Shown piece after piece: positions 50,695 to 60,200 of a stretch of DNA of 64,000 bases. The position numbers were made by a program, and so were the translations under genes. The DNA comes from Myxococcus qinghaiensis (GTDB lineage: Bacteria; Myxococcota; Myxococcia; Myxococcales; Myxococcaceae), in the NCBI RefSeq assembly GCF_024198215.1, contig NZ_JAKCFA010000002.1:248001-312000 (forward strand), given 5' to 3'. The first letter of the stretch is position 1; the number at the start of each line of letters is the position of its first letter. The notes under the pieces were generated by a model that worked only from the letters and a program-made list of their open reading frames with translations, did not search any database and had not been told where the DNA came from.

Positions 50695-52083
50695 CTACGC
50701 ACTCACGACAGCCGCCACGGCGGCTGTCTCCACCGGGTCGACCAGGGACTTCTGCTCCCACGCCCTGCTCTTCCACCGAATCCACATGGAGATGCCCCGC
50801 AGCCACTCATCGGCGGCCACGGCCAGCCATACACCGGCGAGCCCCAGGTTCAGCTTGAACACCAGCACATAGCCCAGGGGCAGGCTCATGGAGACCATGG
50901 ACAGAAAGCCCATGTACACCGTGAACGGGGCATCCCCCGCGGACCGCAGCGCGTTCACCAGCACCAGGTTGAAGGAGCGCCCCGTCTCCAGCAAAAGCCC
51001 CAGCACGATGACCTGCGAGGTCAGCCGGACGATGTCCCCGTCCTGGGTGAACAACCCCACCAGCGGCGCGCGGACCAGGATGGCCACCACGTCCACGACG
51101 ACGGTGATGGCCACGGCCCACTTCAAACTCTGGAGCACCCGACGGTAGGCCTCATCCGCCTGCCCCGCGCCCACCAGCCGGCCCACGATGATGGCCGTGC
51201 CCATGCCGACGGCGAGACTGAACAGGAAGATGTACTGCGAAATCGCATTCGCGTACTGCCGCGAGGCCAGCGCCGTGGGCCCCAGGAACGTCACGTAGTA
51301 GAGGAACACCGCCTGGCAGGACTGGTACGTCCCCTGCTCCACGGCGGAGGGAACGCCCACTCGAAAAATCTTCCGGAGCGTGTCCCGGTTGAACGTCACG
51401 TAGTCCCGCGCGCGCATCTTCACGTCCATCACCCGGTACAAGAGCCAGGCGAACACGACGAGCGCCACCGCGCGACTGCCCACCGTGGAGAGGGCCGCGC
51501 CAGCCACTTCCAGCCGGGGCGCCCCGAGCAGCCCGAAGATGAGCAGCGCATTGCCGCCCACGTGCAGCGCGTTCATCCCCAGCGCGATGAACATCGACTC
51601 GCGCGTGAAGCCATAGGTGCGAATCAGGCTGGAGCAGACGTTGATGAGCGCCTGGAGGAAGATGAACCCTCCGGCGATTCCCATGTACGTCCGCGCGTGC
51701 TCCAGCACGACTCCGTGCAGGTTCATCCGCGACAGCAGCGCATCCCCGAACAGCAGCAGCCCCGCGCTGACCGTCACGCCGAGCAGCAGGTTCAAGGTGA
51801 TGGCCACCGCGGAGATGCGCGCGGCCTCCGCCGAGCGACGCGCGCCCAGGTACTGGGACACCACGACGGAGGCGCCGTTGCTCACCACCTCCATGATGAG
51901 GATGCAGATGAACAGGTATTGATTGACGACGCCCACCGCGGAGACCGCGTCGTCGGACACACCGCTGAGCATCAGCGTGTCCGCCGTGCCCATCGCCATG
52001 AAGAGGAGGAGCTCCAGGAAGATCGGCCAGGTCAGCCGAAACAACCCCATCCGGGTGGGGCCCTGCACAGTCGTGTCTGACAT
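50695..52083 (-). CDS. MATE-family multidrug/toxin efflux transporter
   Basis: This 462-residue inner-membrane protein has about twelve hydrophobic helices in two similar halves, as in cation-coupled MATE antiporters that export drugs, dyes or metabolites. Typical pieces are MGTADTLMLSGVSDDAVSAVG and NQYLFICILIMEVVSNGASVVVSQ in helices 1-2, GVPSAVEQGTY in the second-half helix and VGMGTAIIVGRLVGAGQ. I start at the ATG at 52083 (SDTTVQGP...), because the frame upstream to 52167 has Arg-rich, non-membrane composition. It is transcribed leftward into the IS701 remnant. Substrate unknown; it is too far from the NRPS (14 kb, with an island between) to be tied to it. Confidence 0.9.
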   Translation of the reverse strand: MSDTTVQGPTRMGLFRLTWPIFLELLLFMAMGTADTLMLSGVSDDAVSAVGVVNQYLFICILIMEVVSNGASVVVSQYLGARRSAEAARISAVAITLNLLLGVTVSAGLLLFGDALLSRMNLHGVVLEHARTYMGIAGGFIFLQALINVCSSLIRTYGFTRESMFIALGMNALHVGGNALLIFGLLGAPRLEVAGAALSTVGSRAVALVVFAWLLYRVMDVKMRARDYVTFNRDTLRKIFRVGVPSAVEQGTYQSCQAVFLYYVTFLGPTALASRQYANAISQYIFLFSLAVGMGTAIIVGRLVGAGQADEAYRRVLQSLKWAVAITVVVDVVAILVRAPLVGLFTQDGDIVRLTSQVIVLGLLLETGRSFNLVLVNALRSAGDAPFTVYMGFLSMVSMSLPLGYVLVFKLNLGLAGVWLAVAADEWLRGISMWIRWKSRAWEQKSLVDPVETAAVAAVVSA

Positions 52084-52237
52084 GGTCCGCCGCGCTGAAC
52101 GCGCGCGAGGGACTAACAGCCGCCGCACCGCGTCGCCAGCCCCTTCGAACCCGCCTGCCACACACAAGGAGCCTCGCGGCCCCTATGAGCTCAAATGAGA
52201 AACAGGCCCGCGTGACGGATGCGTCACGCGACTCCCG

Positions 52238-53056
52238 TCAGTGCTTCATCAGCTCGCGCGAGGAGCCCGTCACTGGCGACTTCTCGGAGGAGGTGGAGCT
52301 CACCTTGAACAGGGGCTCGGAGCCGCCCTTCACGTTGTTGCGAGGCGCGGACGACTCGGCGGAGGGCTCCTCGGAGAAGTTCGACGGAGTCGACACGGGC
52401 GTGAAGGCGGCCTCACTGCTGGCCTGGGCCTTCTTCGCCGCCGCGCGGCTGCGGCGCCACAGGAAGTAGCCGATGGCGGCCACCGCGAGCACGCCCATGA
52501 CGGCGTACTGGCCTTCCTTGAACTTGGAGATGAGCATGTCCAGCTCGCCACCGAAGTGGAAGCCGAGCCACACGAAGACAGGCGCGGACAGGAGCGCCGC
52601 CAGCCCATCCCAGAAGATGAACCGCCAGTAGGGCATGCCCACCGAGCCCGCGGTGAAGTACGTCACCGCGCGCACGCCCGGCATGAAGCGCGCGATGCAG
52701 ACAATCTTCTGTCCGTGGCGCGTGAAGAGCCCTTCCACCCGGGCGCGCTTCTCCGGCGTGACGATGCGCGCGAAGAAGCCTCCGCCCTTGCCGTCGCTGC
52801 CGCGCCCCAGCTTCCCGCCCAGCCGACGGCCGGCGAAGAAGATGAGGCTGTCACCCACGAGGATGCCGGCGAAGCCCACCACCATCATCACCGGAAGGCT
52901 CGCCGCGCCCTTGTGCGCCAGGAAGCCGCCCAGGATGAGCGAGATGTCCTCCGGCAACGGAACCCCCAGGCCACAGGCCACGAGGATGCCGAACACGGTG
53001 GCGTAGGCGATGAAGCCCTGTGAGTCGCCAAGCAGTTGGGTGAGAAGGTCTTGCAC
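52238..53056 (-). CDS. DedA/VTT-family membrane protein
   Basis: In this 272-residue protein, residues 1-205 form the DedA core: re-entrant-loop motif ACGLGVPLPEDISLILGG, then GDSLIFFAGRRLG, and the signature FMPGVRAVTYFTAGSVGMPYWRF with its conserved Arg and Gly. The family flips lipids (undecaprenyl-phosphate or phospholipids) across the inner membrane. After a basic RRSRAAAKKAQ stop, a 65-residue Ser/Pro-rich cytoplasmic tail is unusual for the family. It starts 16 bases after the upstream secreted-protein gene and probably ends the operon that begins near 56559. Confidence 0.9.
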   Translation of the reverse strand: MQDLLTQLLGDSQGFIAYATVFGILVACGLGVPLPEDISLILGGFLAHKGAASLPVMMVVGFAGILVGDSLIFFAGRRLGGKLGRGSDGKGGGFFARIVTPEKRARVEGLFTRHGQKIVCIARFMPGVRAVTYFTAGSVGMPYWRFIFWDGLAALLSAPVFVWLGFHFGGELDMLISKFKEGQYAVMGVLAVAAIGYFLWRRSRAAAKKAQASSEAAFTPVSTPSNFSEEPSAESSAPRNNVKGGSEPLFKVSSTSSEKSPVTGSSRELMKH

Positions 53057-53072
53057 GCGTTGTCCCGTCCGT

Positions 53073-54092
53073 TCACTTCCGAGGGGCTTGCCAGGTCACC
53101 GCCCGAGCCAGCCCATCCAGCGCCCACACATCAACCGGGCGCGTGTCCTCAAAACTCCGCGAGAGGGTCTGCAATCCGAAGTACCCCTCGCGACTGGCGT
53201 CCTCGTACGCCCCCGCCGGTGCCCCCGTCGCCGTCAGGGCCAGCGCCCGACTCAAGAGCGCCACCCCGTAGTCGTCGACCGTCCCCTCACCCGCCCCCTT
53301 CGCCCGCGCGTCCTTCAGCGCCGCCGCTCCGCCCGGCCAGCGAGCACCCAGGCGACCCGCCAGGCGCGCGGACAACAGCCCCCGCGCCAGCGCTCTCACC
53401 ACGGGCTCGGCCTGGGGCGCCCGGGTCGCAGGCCCCACCACAATCACCCACCCATGCCCCGTATCCACCGCTCGGACGCTTCCCTCGGATTCGAGCAGAT
53501 TAACCACCACCCGAGGGGCCGGCTCACCTTCCCGTAGGCCCAGAAGTCGGGCCGCTTGTTGGAAGGGGGCATCCAGCAGGGGCAGCCAGGCGCGCTGTTC
53601 TGTCCGGAAGTCGAGCAGCGTCTCCGCCCGGAGCGCGGCCATGGGCCACTCGCGCTCCGCCCGGGCCAGCAGCGCCTCCAGTCCCACCAGCTCCCCTGCG
53701 GGACCTGGAACGTCGGGTCCACCGAGGAGGCGCGCCAGGTAGACCTCCACCGGCTCCGGGTGCGCGGCGAAGAAGGCCCGCGCCGCCTGGAGCACTTCCG
53801 GGGGCGCCGACGCCAGCCGCTCGCGGACCAGGGTGCGCGCCCGCCCGTATCGGTAGGTGGGGACGGGGTGGGCCCGCTCCAGGGGGCCCGCGTCGTAGCC
53901 CGCGCGATTCAGCAGGGCGAACAGGGTGAAGACGCGAACATCCGCGCGCACTTCCACACCGCCCGGGGTGTACTGGTTGGCGAACCAGTCGTCCTCGGAG
54001 GCGACGGAACCCTGGGCGGTCGACCCCGCATACACGGGGGCCGACGCGTGGACCCCGAGCAGCAGGAGGACGGCCAGGTGGGGGGCGCGCAT
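53073..54092 (-). CDS. Secreted protein of unknown function
   Basis: This 339-residue protein has a Sec signal peptide (LAVLLLLGVHASAPVYA, cleavage near residue 22). A GTG at 54104 would add only MGPG, so the ATG at 54092 is preferred. The mature part is Ala/Arg/Leu-rich and mostly helical, with no Cys pairs, HExxH or other catalytic motif I can recognise. The segment VRVFTLFALLNRAGYD near the mature N-terminus and the late DTRPVDVWALDGLARAV look conserved-protein-like. It sits 27 bases after the cyclic-nucleotide-binding gene and 16 before dedA, inside the operon. Confidence 0.8.
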   Translation of the reverse strand: MRAPHLAVLLLLGVHASAPVYAGSTAQGSVASEDDWFANQYTPGGVEVRADVRVFTLFALLNRAGYDAGPLERAHPVPTYRYGRARTLVRERLASAPPEVLQAARAFFAAHPEPVEVYLARLLGGPDVPGPAGELVGLEALLARAEREWPMAALRAETLLDFRTEQRAWLPLLDAPFQQAARLLGLREGEPAPRVVVNLLESEGSVRAVDTGHGWVIVVGPATRAPQAEPVVRALARGLLSARLAGRLGARWPGGAAALKDARAKGAGEGTVDDYGVALLSRALALTATGAPAGAYEDASREGYFGLQTLSRSFEDTRPVDVWALDGLARAVTWQAPRK

Positions 54093-54119
54093 ACCGGGCC
54101 CCACGCTACCACGGGCCTC

Positions 54120-54590
54120 TCAGGCGGCCGGAGCCTTTCCGATGAGCGTCCGAATCATGTCCCGGTTGTCCCGGGCCTTCTGGCCGAAGAAGCCGACAAT
54201 GCCCATCAGCAGCTTCACGCAGGCCTGGGGCTTGGTGGCCAGGAGCTTCTGGAAGTCCGAGGCGCGAATCTCCAGCGCGGAGACGTCCGTGACGGCGGTG
54301 GCGGTGCACAGCCGCTCGCCCTTCTGCACCAGCGCCAGCTCTCCCAGGGGCTCGCCGGTGCCCACTTCGCCCAGCGACACGTCCTCGCCCGAGGGGTTCC
54401 TGGCGCTCAGGCGCACCGTGCCCTCGCCGACGATGAGGAGCGACTCCCCCGTCTTGCCCTCGGTGAAGAGCGCGGTGCCCTTCGGGAAGGCCCGGGGCAC
54501 CGCCACGCCCGCGAAGATCTGGATGCCGGTGTCGGTGAAGCCCTTGAAGAGGGGGCACGCCTTGAGGGTGTTCGCAGGCACGAGAGCCAT
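54120..54590 (-). CDS. Cyclic-nucleotide-binding domain protein
   Basis: This 156-residue protein is almost entirely one cNMP-binding beta-roll (residues about 10-125): CPLFKGFTD, FPKGTALFTEGKTGESLLIVGEGTVRL and the phosphate-binding cassette GEPLGELALVQKGERLCTATA, with its Glu and Arg present. A helical tail of about 30 residues replaces the DNA-binding domain of Crp regulators. It is therefore a stand-alone sensor, perhaps acting through a protein partner. The cassette departs from the usual RxA spacing (ERLCTA), so ligand choice is uncertain. It lies in the operon between the carbonic-anhydrase-like and secreted-protein genes. Confidence 0.85.
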   Translation of the reverse strand: MALVPANTLKACPLFKGFTDTGIQIFAGVAVPRAFPKGTALFTEGKTGESLLIVGEGTVRLSARNPSGEDVSLGEVGTGEPLGELALVQKGERLCTATAVTDVSALEIRASDFQKLLATKPQACVKLLMGIVGFFGQKARDNRDMIRTLIGKAPAA

Positions 54591-54627
54591 GGGGCGGGTC
54601 CTAACACGGCGCGCGAGGGCCTGCGAG

Positions 54628-55143
54628 TCAGCGGCTGGCGCGGTACTCGTTGGCCAGCTCCACGTAGTGGTGGGCCGACATCAGGAGGAAGTCGCGCTCC
54701 GCCTCGGTGAGGGGCCGCTTCACCTTGCCGGGTGAGCCCATCACCATGGAGCCGGGAGGCACCTTCGTCCCGGGCGTCAGCAGCGTCCCCGCGCCGATGA
54801 TGCAGTCATCCCCTACTTCCACCTCGTCCAGGAGGATGGAGCCCATGCCGACGAGCACGCGGTTGCCCACGGTACAGCCGTGCAGCACCACGTGATGCCC
54901 CACCGTCACGTCGTCACCGATGCGGGTGCTCGACCTGCCTCCGGTGACGTGGACCAGGGACAGGTCCTGGAGGTTGGTGCGCTGGCCCACGCGGATGGGA
55001 TTCACGTCGCCGCGCAGCACCGTGTTGAGCCAGATGGAGGACCCCTCCCCCAGCTCCACGTCGCCCACCACCTGGGCGGAGTCGTCCACGAAGCAGCTCG
55101 GGTGGATGCGGGGGGATGCCCCGCGAAACGCTCTCAGGGCCAT
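54628..55143 (-). CDS. Gamma-carbonic anhydrase-like hexapeptide-repeat protein
   Basis: This 171-residue left-handed beta-helix protein is of the YrdA/PaaY type. Repeats such as VVGDVELGEGSSIW, NPIRVGQRTNLQD and IGDDVTVGHHVVLHG give the turns. The probable zinc ligands are His65, His83 and His88, placed as in gamma-class enzymes. Members form cytoplasmic trimers; some hydrate CO2, while others have no proven activity. It starts 27 bases downstream of miaB, in the same operon. Confidence 0.9.
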   Translation of the reverse strand: MALRAFRGASPRIHPSCFVDDSAQVVGDVELGEGSSIWLNTVLRGDVNPIRVGQRTNLQDLSLVHVTGGRSSTRIGDDVTVGHHVVLHGCTVGNRVLVGMGSILLDEVEVGDDCIIGAGTLLTPGTKVPPGSMVMGSPGKVKRPLTEAERDFLLMSAHHYVELANEYRASR

Positions 55144-55170
55144 GGTGACGACCTCTTCTCGCGACAGCCC

Positions 55171-56559
55171 TCAGGCCTCCGCGACGACGTGGAACGGCGA
55201 GGCGGGCGGCGCCACGGGCAGCGGCTCCACCGTGGGCAGCTGCAGCACCGCGAGCTGCTTGCCGGAGAGCTGGTTGGGCGTGGAGCGGTCCACCTTCACC
55301 GTCACGAAAGAGCCGGTGGGCGCGTCGCCCTCGAAGTTGACGGTGCGGTTCTCCGGCGTGCGGCCGAAGCGCTTGGCGGCGTCGTAGCGCGAGTGGCCCT
55401 CCACCATCACCTCCACCACCGAGTCGACGAGGGCCGCGGTCGTCTCCGCGCTGATGCGCCGCTGCAGCTTCTGCAGGCGCTCCAGCCGGGCGATCTTCAC
55501 CTCGTGCGGCACGGGGCCCCAGTCCTTCTCGCGCAGCGCCGCACCCGTCTTGGGGCGGGGGCTGTAGATGAAGGAGAACTGGTTGTCGAAGCGGACCTCC
55601 TCGGTCAGCTTCATCGTCATCTCGAAGTCCTCCTCGGTCTCCCCGGGGAAGCCCACGATGATGTCGGTGGTGACGGCGATGCCCGGCCGTGCCTCGCGCA
55701 GCTTGTTGAGCCGCTCCATGTACTGCACCACGGTGTAGTCGCGGCGCATCATCTTCAGGATGCGGTCGCTCCCGCACTGCACGGGCAGGTGGAAGTGCGG
55801 CGCGATCTTGGGCTGGACGCGGAACGCTTCAATCAGCTCGTCGGACAGGTCATGCGGGTGGCTGGTGGTGAAGCGCACGCGCTCGATGCCCGGCACCTCG
55901 GCGGTGCGCAGCAGCAGCTGGGCGAAGGACACGCCGCCCAGGTACGAGTTCACGTTCTGGCCGATGAGCGTCACCTCGCGCACGCCGACCTTCGCCAGCG
56001 AGTCCACCTCCAGGAGGACCTCCGGGAAGGCGCGGCTCACTTCACGACCGCGCGTGTGCGGGACGATGCAGAACGAGCAGACGTTGTCGCAGCCCTTCAT
56101 CACCGTGACGAACTCGGTGACCTTGCCGCGGGACGTCTCCGGGTCCGCGCGCGGGAAGACGTACTCCTCCGAGTCCACGAAGGCCGTCTCGACGACGCGC
56201 TCCCGCTCCGCCTCCACGCGGCCGATGATGTCCGGCAGGCGGGCGATGTTGTCGGGACCGAAGACGAAGTCCAGGTACGGCACCTTCTTGATGAGGCGGT
56301 CCTTCTCCTGCTGGGCCACGCAGCCGCCCACGCCGATGAGCGCGCCGCGACTGGCCTTCACCGGCTTGTAGCGGCCCAGCGCGGACAGCATCTTGTCCTC
56401 GGCCTTCTCGCGGATGGAGCAGGTGTTGAGGATGATGAGGTCCGCGTTTTCCGGCACCGGCGTCGGCTCGTAGGACATCTTCGCCAGCACCTCGCTCATG
56501 CGGAGCGAGTCGTTGACGTTCATCTGGCAGCCGAAGGTGTGGATGAAGTAGCGCTTCAT
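55171..56559 (-). CDS. miaB: tRNA-2-methylthio-N6-dimethylallyladenosine synthase MiaB
   Basis: This radical-SAM methylthiotransferase adds a methylthio group to i6A37 of tRNAs reading UNN codons. The 462 residues hold the full family set: the N-terminal UPF0004 domain with Cys11, Cys47 and Cys80 for the auxiliary iron-sulfur cluster; the radical-SAM CxxxCxxC (Cys157, 161, 164; KGCDNVCSFC); the PHTRGRE and SHPHDLSDELI blocks; and a C-terminal TRAM domain (about 375-445). A short Pro/Ala tail is extra. The start IHTFGCQMN is typical. It is the first clear gene of the leftward operon; 73 bases separate it from the small helical gene upstream. Confidence 0.97.
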   Translation of the reverse strand: MKRYFIHTFGCQMNVNDSLRMSEVLAKMSYEPTPVPENADLIILNTCSIREKAEDKMLSALGRYKPVKASRGALIGVGGCVAQQEKDRLIKKVPYLDFVFGPDNIARLPDIIGRVEAERERVVETAFVDSEEYVFPRADPETSRGKVTEFVTVMKGCDNVCSFCIVPHTRGREVSRAFPEVLLEVDSLAKVGVREVTLIGQNVNSYLGGVSFAQLLLRTAEVPGIERVRFTTSHPHDLSDELIEAFRVQPKIAPHFHLPVQCGSDRILKMMRRDYTVVQYMERLNKLREARPGIAVTTDIIVGFPGETEEDFEMTMKLTEEVRFDNQFSFIYSPRPKTGAALREKDWGPVPHEVKIARLERLQKLQRRISAETTAALVDSVVEVMVEGHSRYDAAKRFGRTPENRTVNFEGDAPTGSFVTVKVDRSTPNQLSGKQLAVLQLPTVEPLPVAPPASPFHVVAEA

Positions 56560-56632
56560 TGGGATTCTCTGAGCAAGAACGTGCCCTTATGCGACGGCCG
56601 GGCACGGAAATCAACCGAACCGGGGGCGGCGG

Positions 56633-57163
56633 TCATCCCTGGCTGAGCAGGCCGGTCATCCGGGTGTGGAGGTCCAGGAGGGAGGCTTCGCGTTCCCGGA
56701 GGAGCGCCAGGGCGGCCTCGCCATAGCGGCGGCCCAGGGCCACCGTCTCCCGCTCCTGCTTGCCCAGCTCGTCCCGGACGCGGGTGCGCAGATCCTCCGC
56801 CGACGCCTCCGAGGCCCCCGGGGCTGCCTCGAGTTGACGCAGCTTGTCGTCCAGCTTCCGGGCGGTCCACCGGCGGCCGCCGAAGGCGCGCAGCATGGCG
56901 ATTCCCTGCTCCAGCGCCCGGGCCTCCAGGCCTGAGGCCGTCTGGGCCAGGGCGTGGGCACGGGCCAGGTTCTCCGCCCCCCGGTCCGAGCCGACGTGGG
57001 CCAGGAAGGCCTCCTGGTAGCGCACCAGGGCGTCGAGCAGGGCACCGTCCACGGGCGGCATGGCCATGCGAAGGGTCCGGTCATCCGCCGCGGAGAGGTT
57101 GATGCCCGACTCGCGGTTGGGGACGTCCTGGTAGCCGTGGTCGTCGAAGAGTGAGGGGGCCAT
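56633..57163 (-). CDS. Small helical hypothetical protein
   Basis: 176 residues, family not recognised. The ATG at 57163 has AGGAG six bases upstream and opens MAPSLFDDHGYQDVPNRES; the frame reaches 57253 but the added residues are Arg/Pro-rich. The protein has no signal peptide and, after residue 25, is almost all predicted helix, with heptad-like stretches such as LDDKLRQLEA and DLRTRVRDELGKQERETVALG. It may form a coiled coil. It lies 73 bases upstream of miaB on the same strand and could lead that operon. Confidence 0.75.
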   Translation of the reverse strand: MAPSLFDDHGYQDVPNRESGINLSAADDRTLRMAMPPVDGALLDALVRYQEAFLAHVGSDRGAENLARAHALAQTASGLEARALEQGIAMLRAFGGRRWTARKLDDKLRQLEAAPGASEASAEDLRTRVRDELGKQERETVALGRRYGEAALALLREREASLLDLHTRMTGLLSQG

Positions 57164-57290
57164 GGGACTCCTGGGGGAAGGCCGGGGATGTGTAACAGGG
57201 CCCGTCCCCTCACGGTAGAGTTCGCGACGCTCCCTCGTCCGGCGCACGGGCATCCGACCCGGACGCCGTCCCGCTCCCGTATCAGGTGAT

Positions 57291-60200
57291 ATGAACTTTC
57301 AGACAGCGCCCGTGGTGGGTCGGTGGTGGTTGCTGGGTCTCTTGGGTGTCCTTCCCGGCTGCACTGGAAGGGAGCCCGCCGCGCCGGAGACAGCGCAGGC
57401 GCCCGTCGTCGCGGGTGCCCAGGCCCTGGTGACGCCGGTGCGGATGGCGGACATGACGCCGTACACCGTGGTCGCCCACACCGGCCCCAGGGCGCTGACC
57501 GCCATGGACGGGTACGTGCTCTTCTTCGGCGAGAACTCGCGAACCCTCTACCGGTCCGACGGCACTCCGGAGGGAACGCGGATGCTGCGGACCGTCGCGT
57601 GGCGAGAGGAGCCGTTCGGAATCGACAACTACGGCTGGCAGTCGCCACCGCGACTCGCCGTGGTGGGGAAGCAGGCCTGGTGGCGGGGCCCGGAGGGACT
57701 GTGGACGACGGACGGCACGCCCGAGGGCACCCGCCTTGTCGGCAACCTGGACTTCCCCGAGCCGCTGCCGCCGCCGGTCGCCTTCGGAGGCGCGCTCTAC
57801 TTCTCCTTGGGGAAGCGGCTCTATCGCTCGGACGGCACCGTGCAGGGGACGCGCGAGCTCGCCCAGGTCGCGTTGAAGGACTTCTCCGTGACGCCGGCCC
57901 AGGAGGTGGGCAGCCGGTCCTTCTTCGCATGCGAATCCGAGTCCTCGGGCGTGGAGCTGTGTGTGACGGACGGCACGCCCGAGGGCACAACGGTGGCCGT
58001 CGACCTCGTCCCCGGAGCCGGGAGTGGAGCCCCCCGAATCCTGGGAGCCGTCGCGGACAAGGTGCTCTTCTCGGCGAGCCTGGGGGCCACCGGGAGCCCA
58101 CGTCGCCTGTATGTAAGCGACGGGAGCGCGGTAGGGACCGAGCTGCTCAGCGACACCGCGTCGTTGGGCGACACCGCGGAGCCGGCGGGGACGGGGCTCG
58201 CGCAATCCCCCACCCTCCTGGACGGCGTGGCCTTCTTCCCGTGCCGGAGCGACGTCACCGGCCATGAGCTGTGTCGGACCGACGGAACGGCGGAAGGCAC
58301 GGCGATTCTCGACCTGGTTCCCGGCACGGCGAGCTCGGCTCCGGGCAGGCCGCGAGTCCTCGCGGGGAAGCTCGTCTTCCAGGGGTGCTCACCGGAGTAC
58401 GTGAACTGTGGGCTCTGGTCTTCGACTGGCACGGTGGGAGGCAGCGAGGTCTTCTGGAGCGCGGAGCCCCTTCAAGGCTTCGGGATGCGCTCCTCGCTGC
58501 TCGCCGCCGGGAACTCCCTTTTCTTCCATGGCGGTGTGGGGAGTGGCCCGGGTGGACTGTGGAAGACGGATGGCACCCAGGCCGGAACAGGTCTGCTGTT
58601 GCAGCCGCTCACGACATTGGAGGGCTTCATCGCCGTCGACGCGAATCGGGACTGGGTGAGCCTAGGAGACAAGCTGCTGTTCTCCGGCACCCAGGGCCCG
58701 CTGGGACTGGAGCTCTACGTGTCGGACGGCACGCAAGAGGGCACGCACCTCGTGGCCGATCTGACGCCTCGCCGGGGCATGGGCAGGGCGATCGAGCTGC
58801 TCTCGGTCGAGGAGCGGCTCTTCGTGACGGCGCATGGCGTGGGGCAACAGAAGCTGGTGCGGATGGACGGCTCCCTCCCCGTCCGGGACCTGCACTCGCC
58901 CACCAACAGCCTCAACAACTGGATCCGGATGGCGCCCCTCCAGGGGCAGGTGCTCCTCTCCACGGCTTCGGGGCTCCTGGCCACGGACTCGAGCGACCAG
59001 GGCATCCACCCCGTGTCGGGCGGCCCTACCTCGGTGACCCGCCTCGTCCCCGCCGGGGACAAGGTCTTCCTGCTGGGGCGAGATCTCTGGCGGGCGGACG
59101 GAACGCAGGCGGGCGCCTTTCAGCTCTCGGATGCGCCCCCGGAGGTCTACGAGGGGGCGTATGTGAATGGAAGGCTCTGGTTCAGCAGCAGGCGGAGTGA
59201 GGAGCCGTGGACGACGACTGGCGAGCTCGGCTCCACGAAACTCCTCAAGGACCTCAACGGCGGCTTCAGTTCGTCTCCGCGAGGGTTCACGGGCCTGGGC
59301 TCTCTGACGTTCTTCTCCGCCACGGACGAGGAGGCGGGGCGTGAGCTGTGGAAGTCCGACGGCACCTCCGACGGCACCGTGCGCGTGGCGGACCTGCGGC
59401 CGGGGCCGCTGGATGCTTCGCCCGAGCAGCTCTTCGCCTGGAAGGACCACGTCTACTTCTGGGCGACGGGAGCGGAGGGGGCAACGACACTCTGGAAGAC
59501 GGACGGCACCGAGGCCGGAACCGTGTCGCTCCAAGCGGCGACGTTGCGGCGGGCCGGCGCGTATGGGATTGAAAACACGGACTTCGTTGCCTGGGGAGAC
59601 GCCCTGTTCTTCGCGGGCGCGGATTCTCAGGGTGGACGGGAGCTGTGGCGCACGGATGGAACGGAAGCAGGCACGGTGCGCGTCGCGGACCTGATGCCCG
59701 GCATCGACTCGTCCCATCCCAATGCGCTCCTGTTGGCCTCCCCCGAGGGCCCGCTGGTGTTCACGGCGCTCGGCCCCGCGACGGGCCGCGAGCTGTGGCG
59801 GCTGGACTCGCCGACGGGGACCCCGACCCTCCTCGCGGAGATGATTGAAGGGGCGCGGGGCTCGAATCCCAACCAGCCCACGATGGTGGGCTCGACGCTC
59901 TACGTCCATGCCGACTCCGGCCAGGGCATGGCGATCTTCAAGCTGGCGGGCCTCATCCCCGACACATTCGCGCCGCGCGTGAGCTGTCCGCTCCCTCGGG
60001 AGGTGCCGGCAACAGGGGTGGGAGGGGCCGAGGTCAGCTTCGAGGACGCGACGGCCTATGATGACTCGGGAGCGGTGCTCACGCTCGACTCCAGTCACGA
60101 GTCGGGGGCGAGCTTCCCGGGTGGAATCACCGAGGTGACCTTCACCGCCAGGGATGCCGCGGGCAACGAAGGCACGTGTTCCTTCAACATCACCGTGACG

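Noticed and set aside
50362-52080. Plus-strand frame of 572 codons
   Set aside because: Only its first 100 or so codons are meaningful (IS701 relic); the rest is antisense to the MATE gene.
50695-52083. MATE transporter as exporter of the NRPS product
   Set aside because: It lies 14 kb away beyond unrelated genes and a mobile island; nothing in the sequence links it to the megasynthetase.
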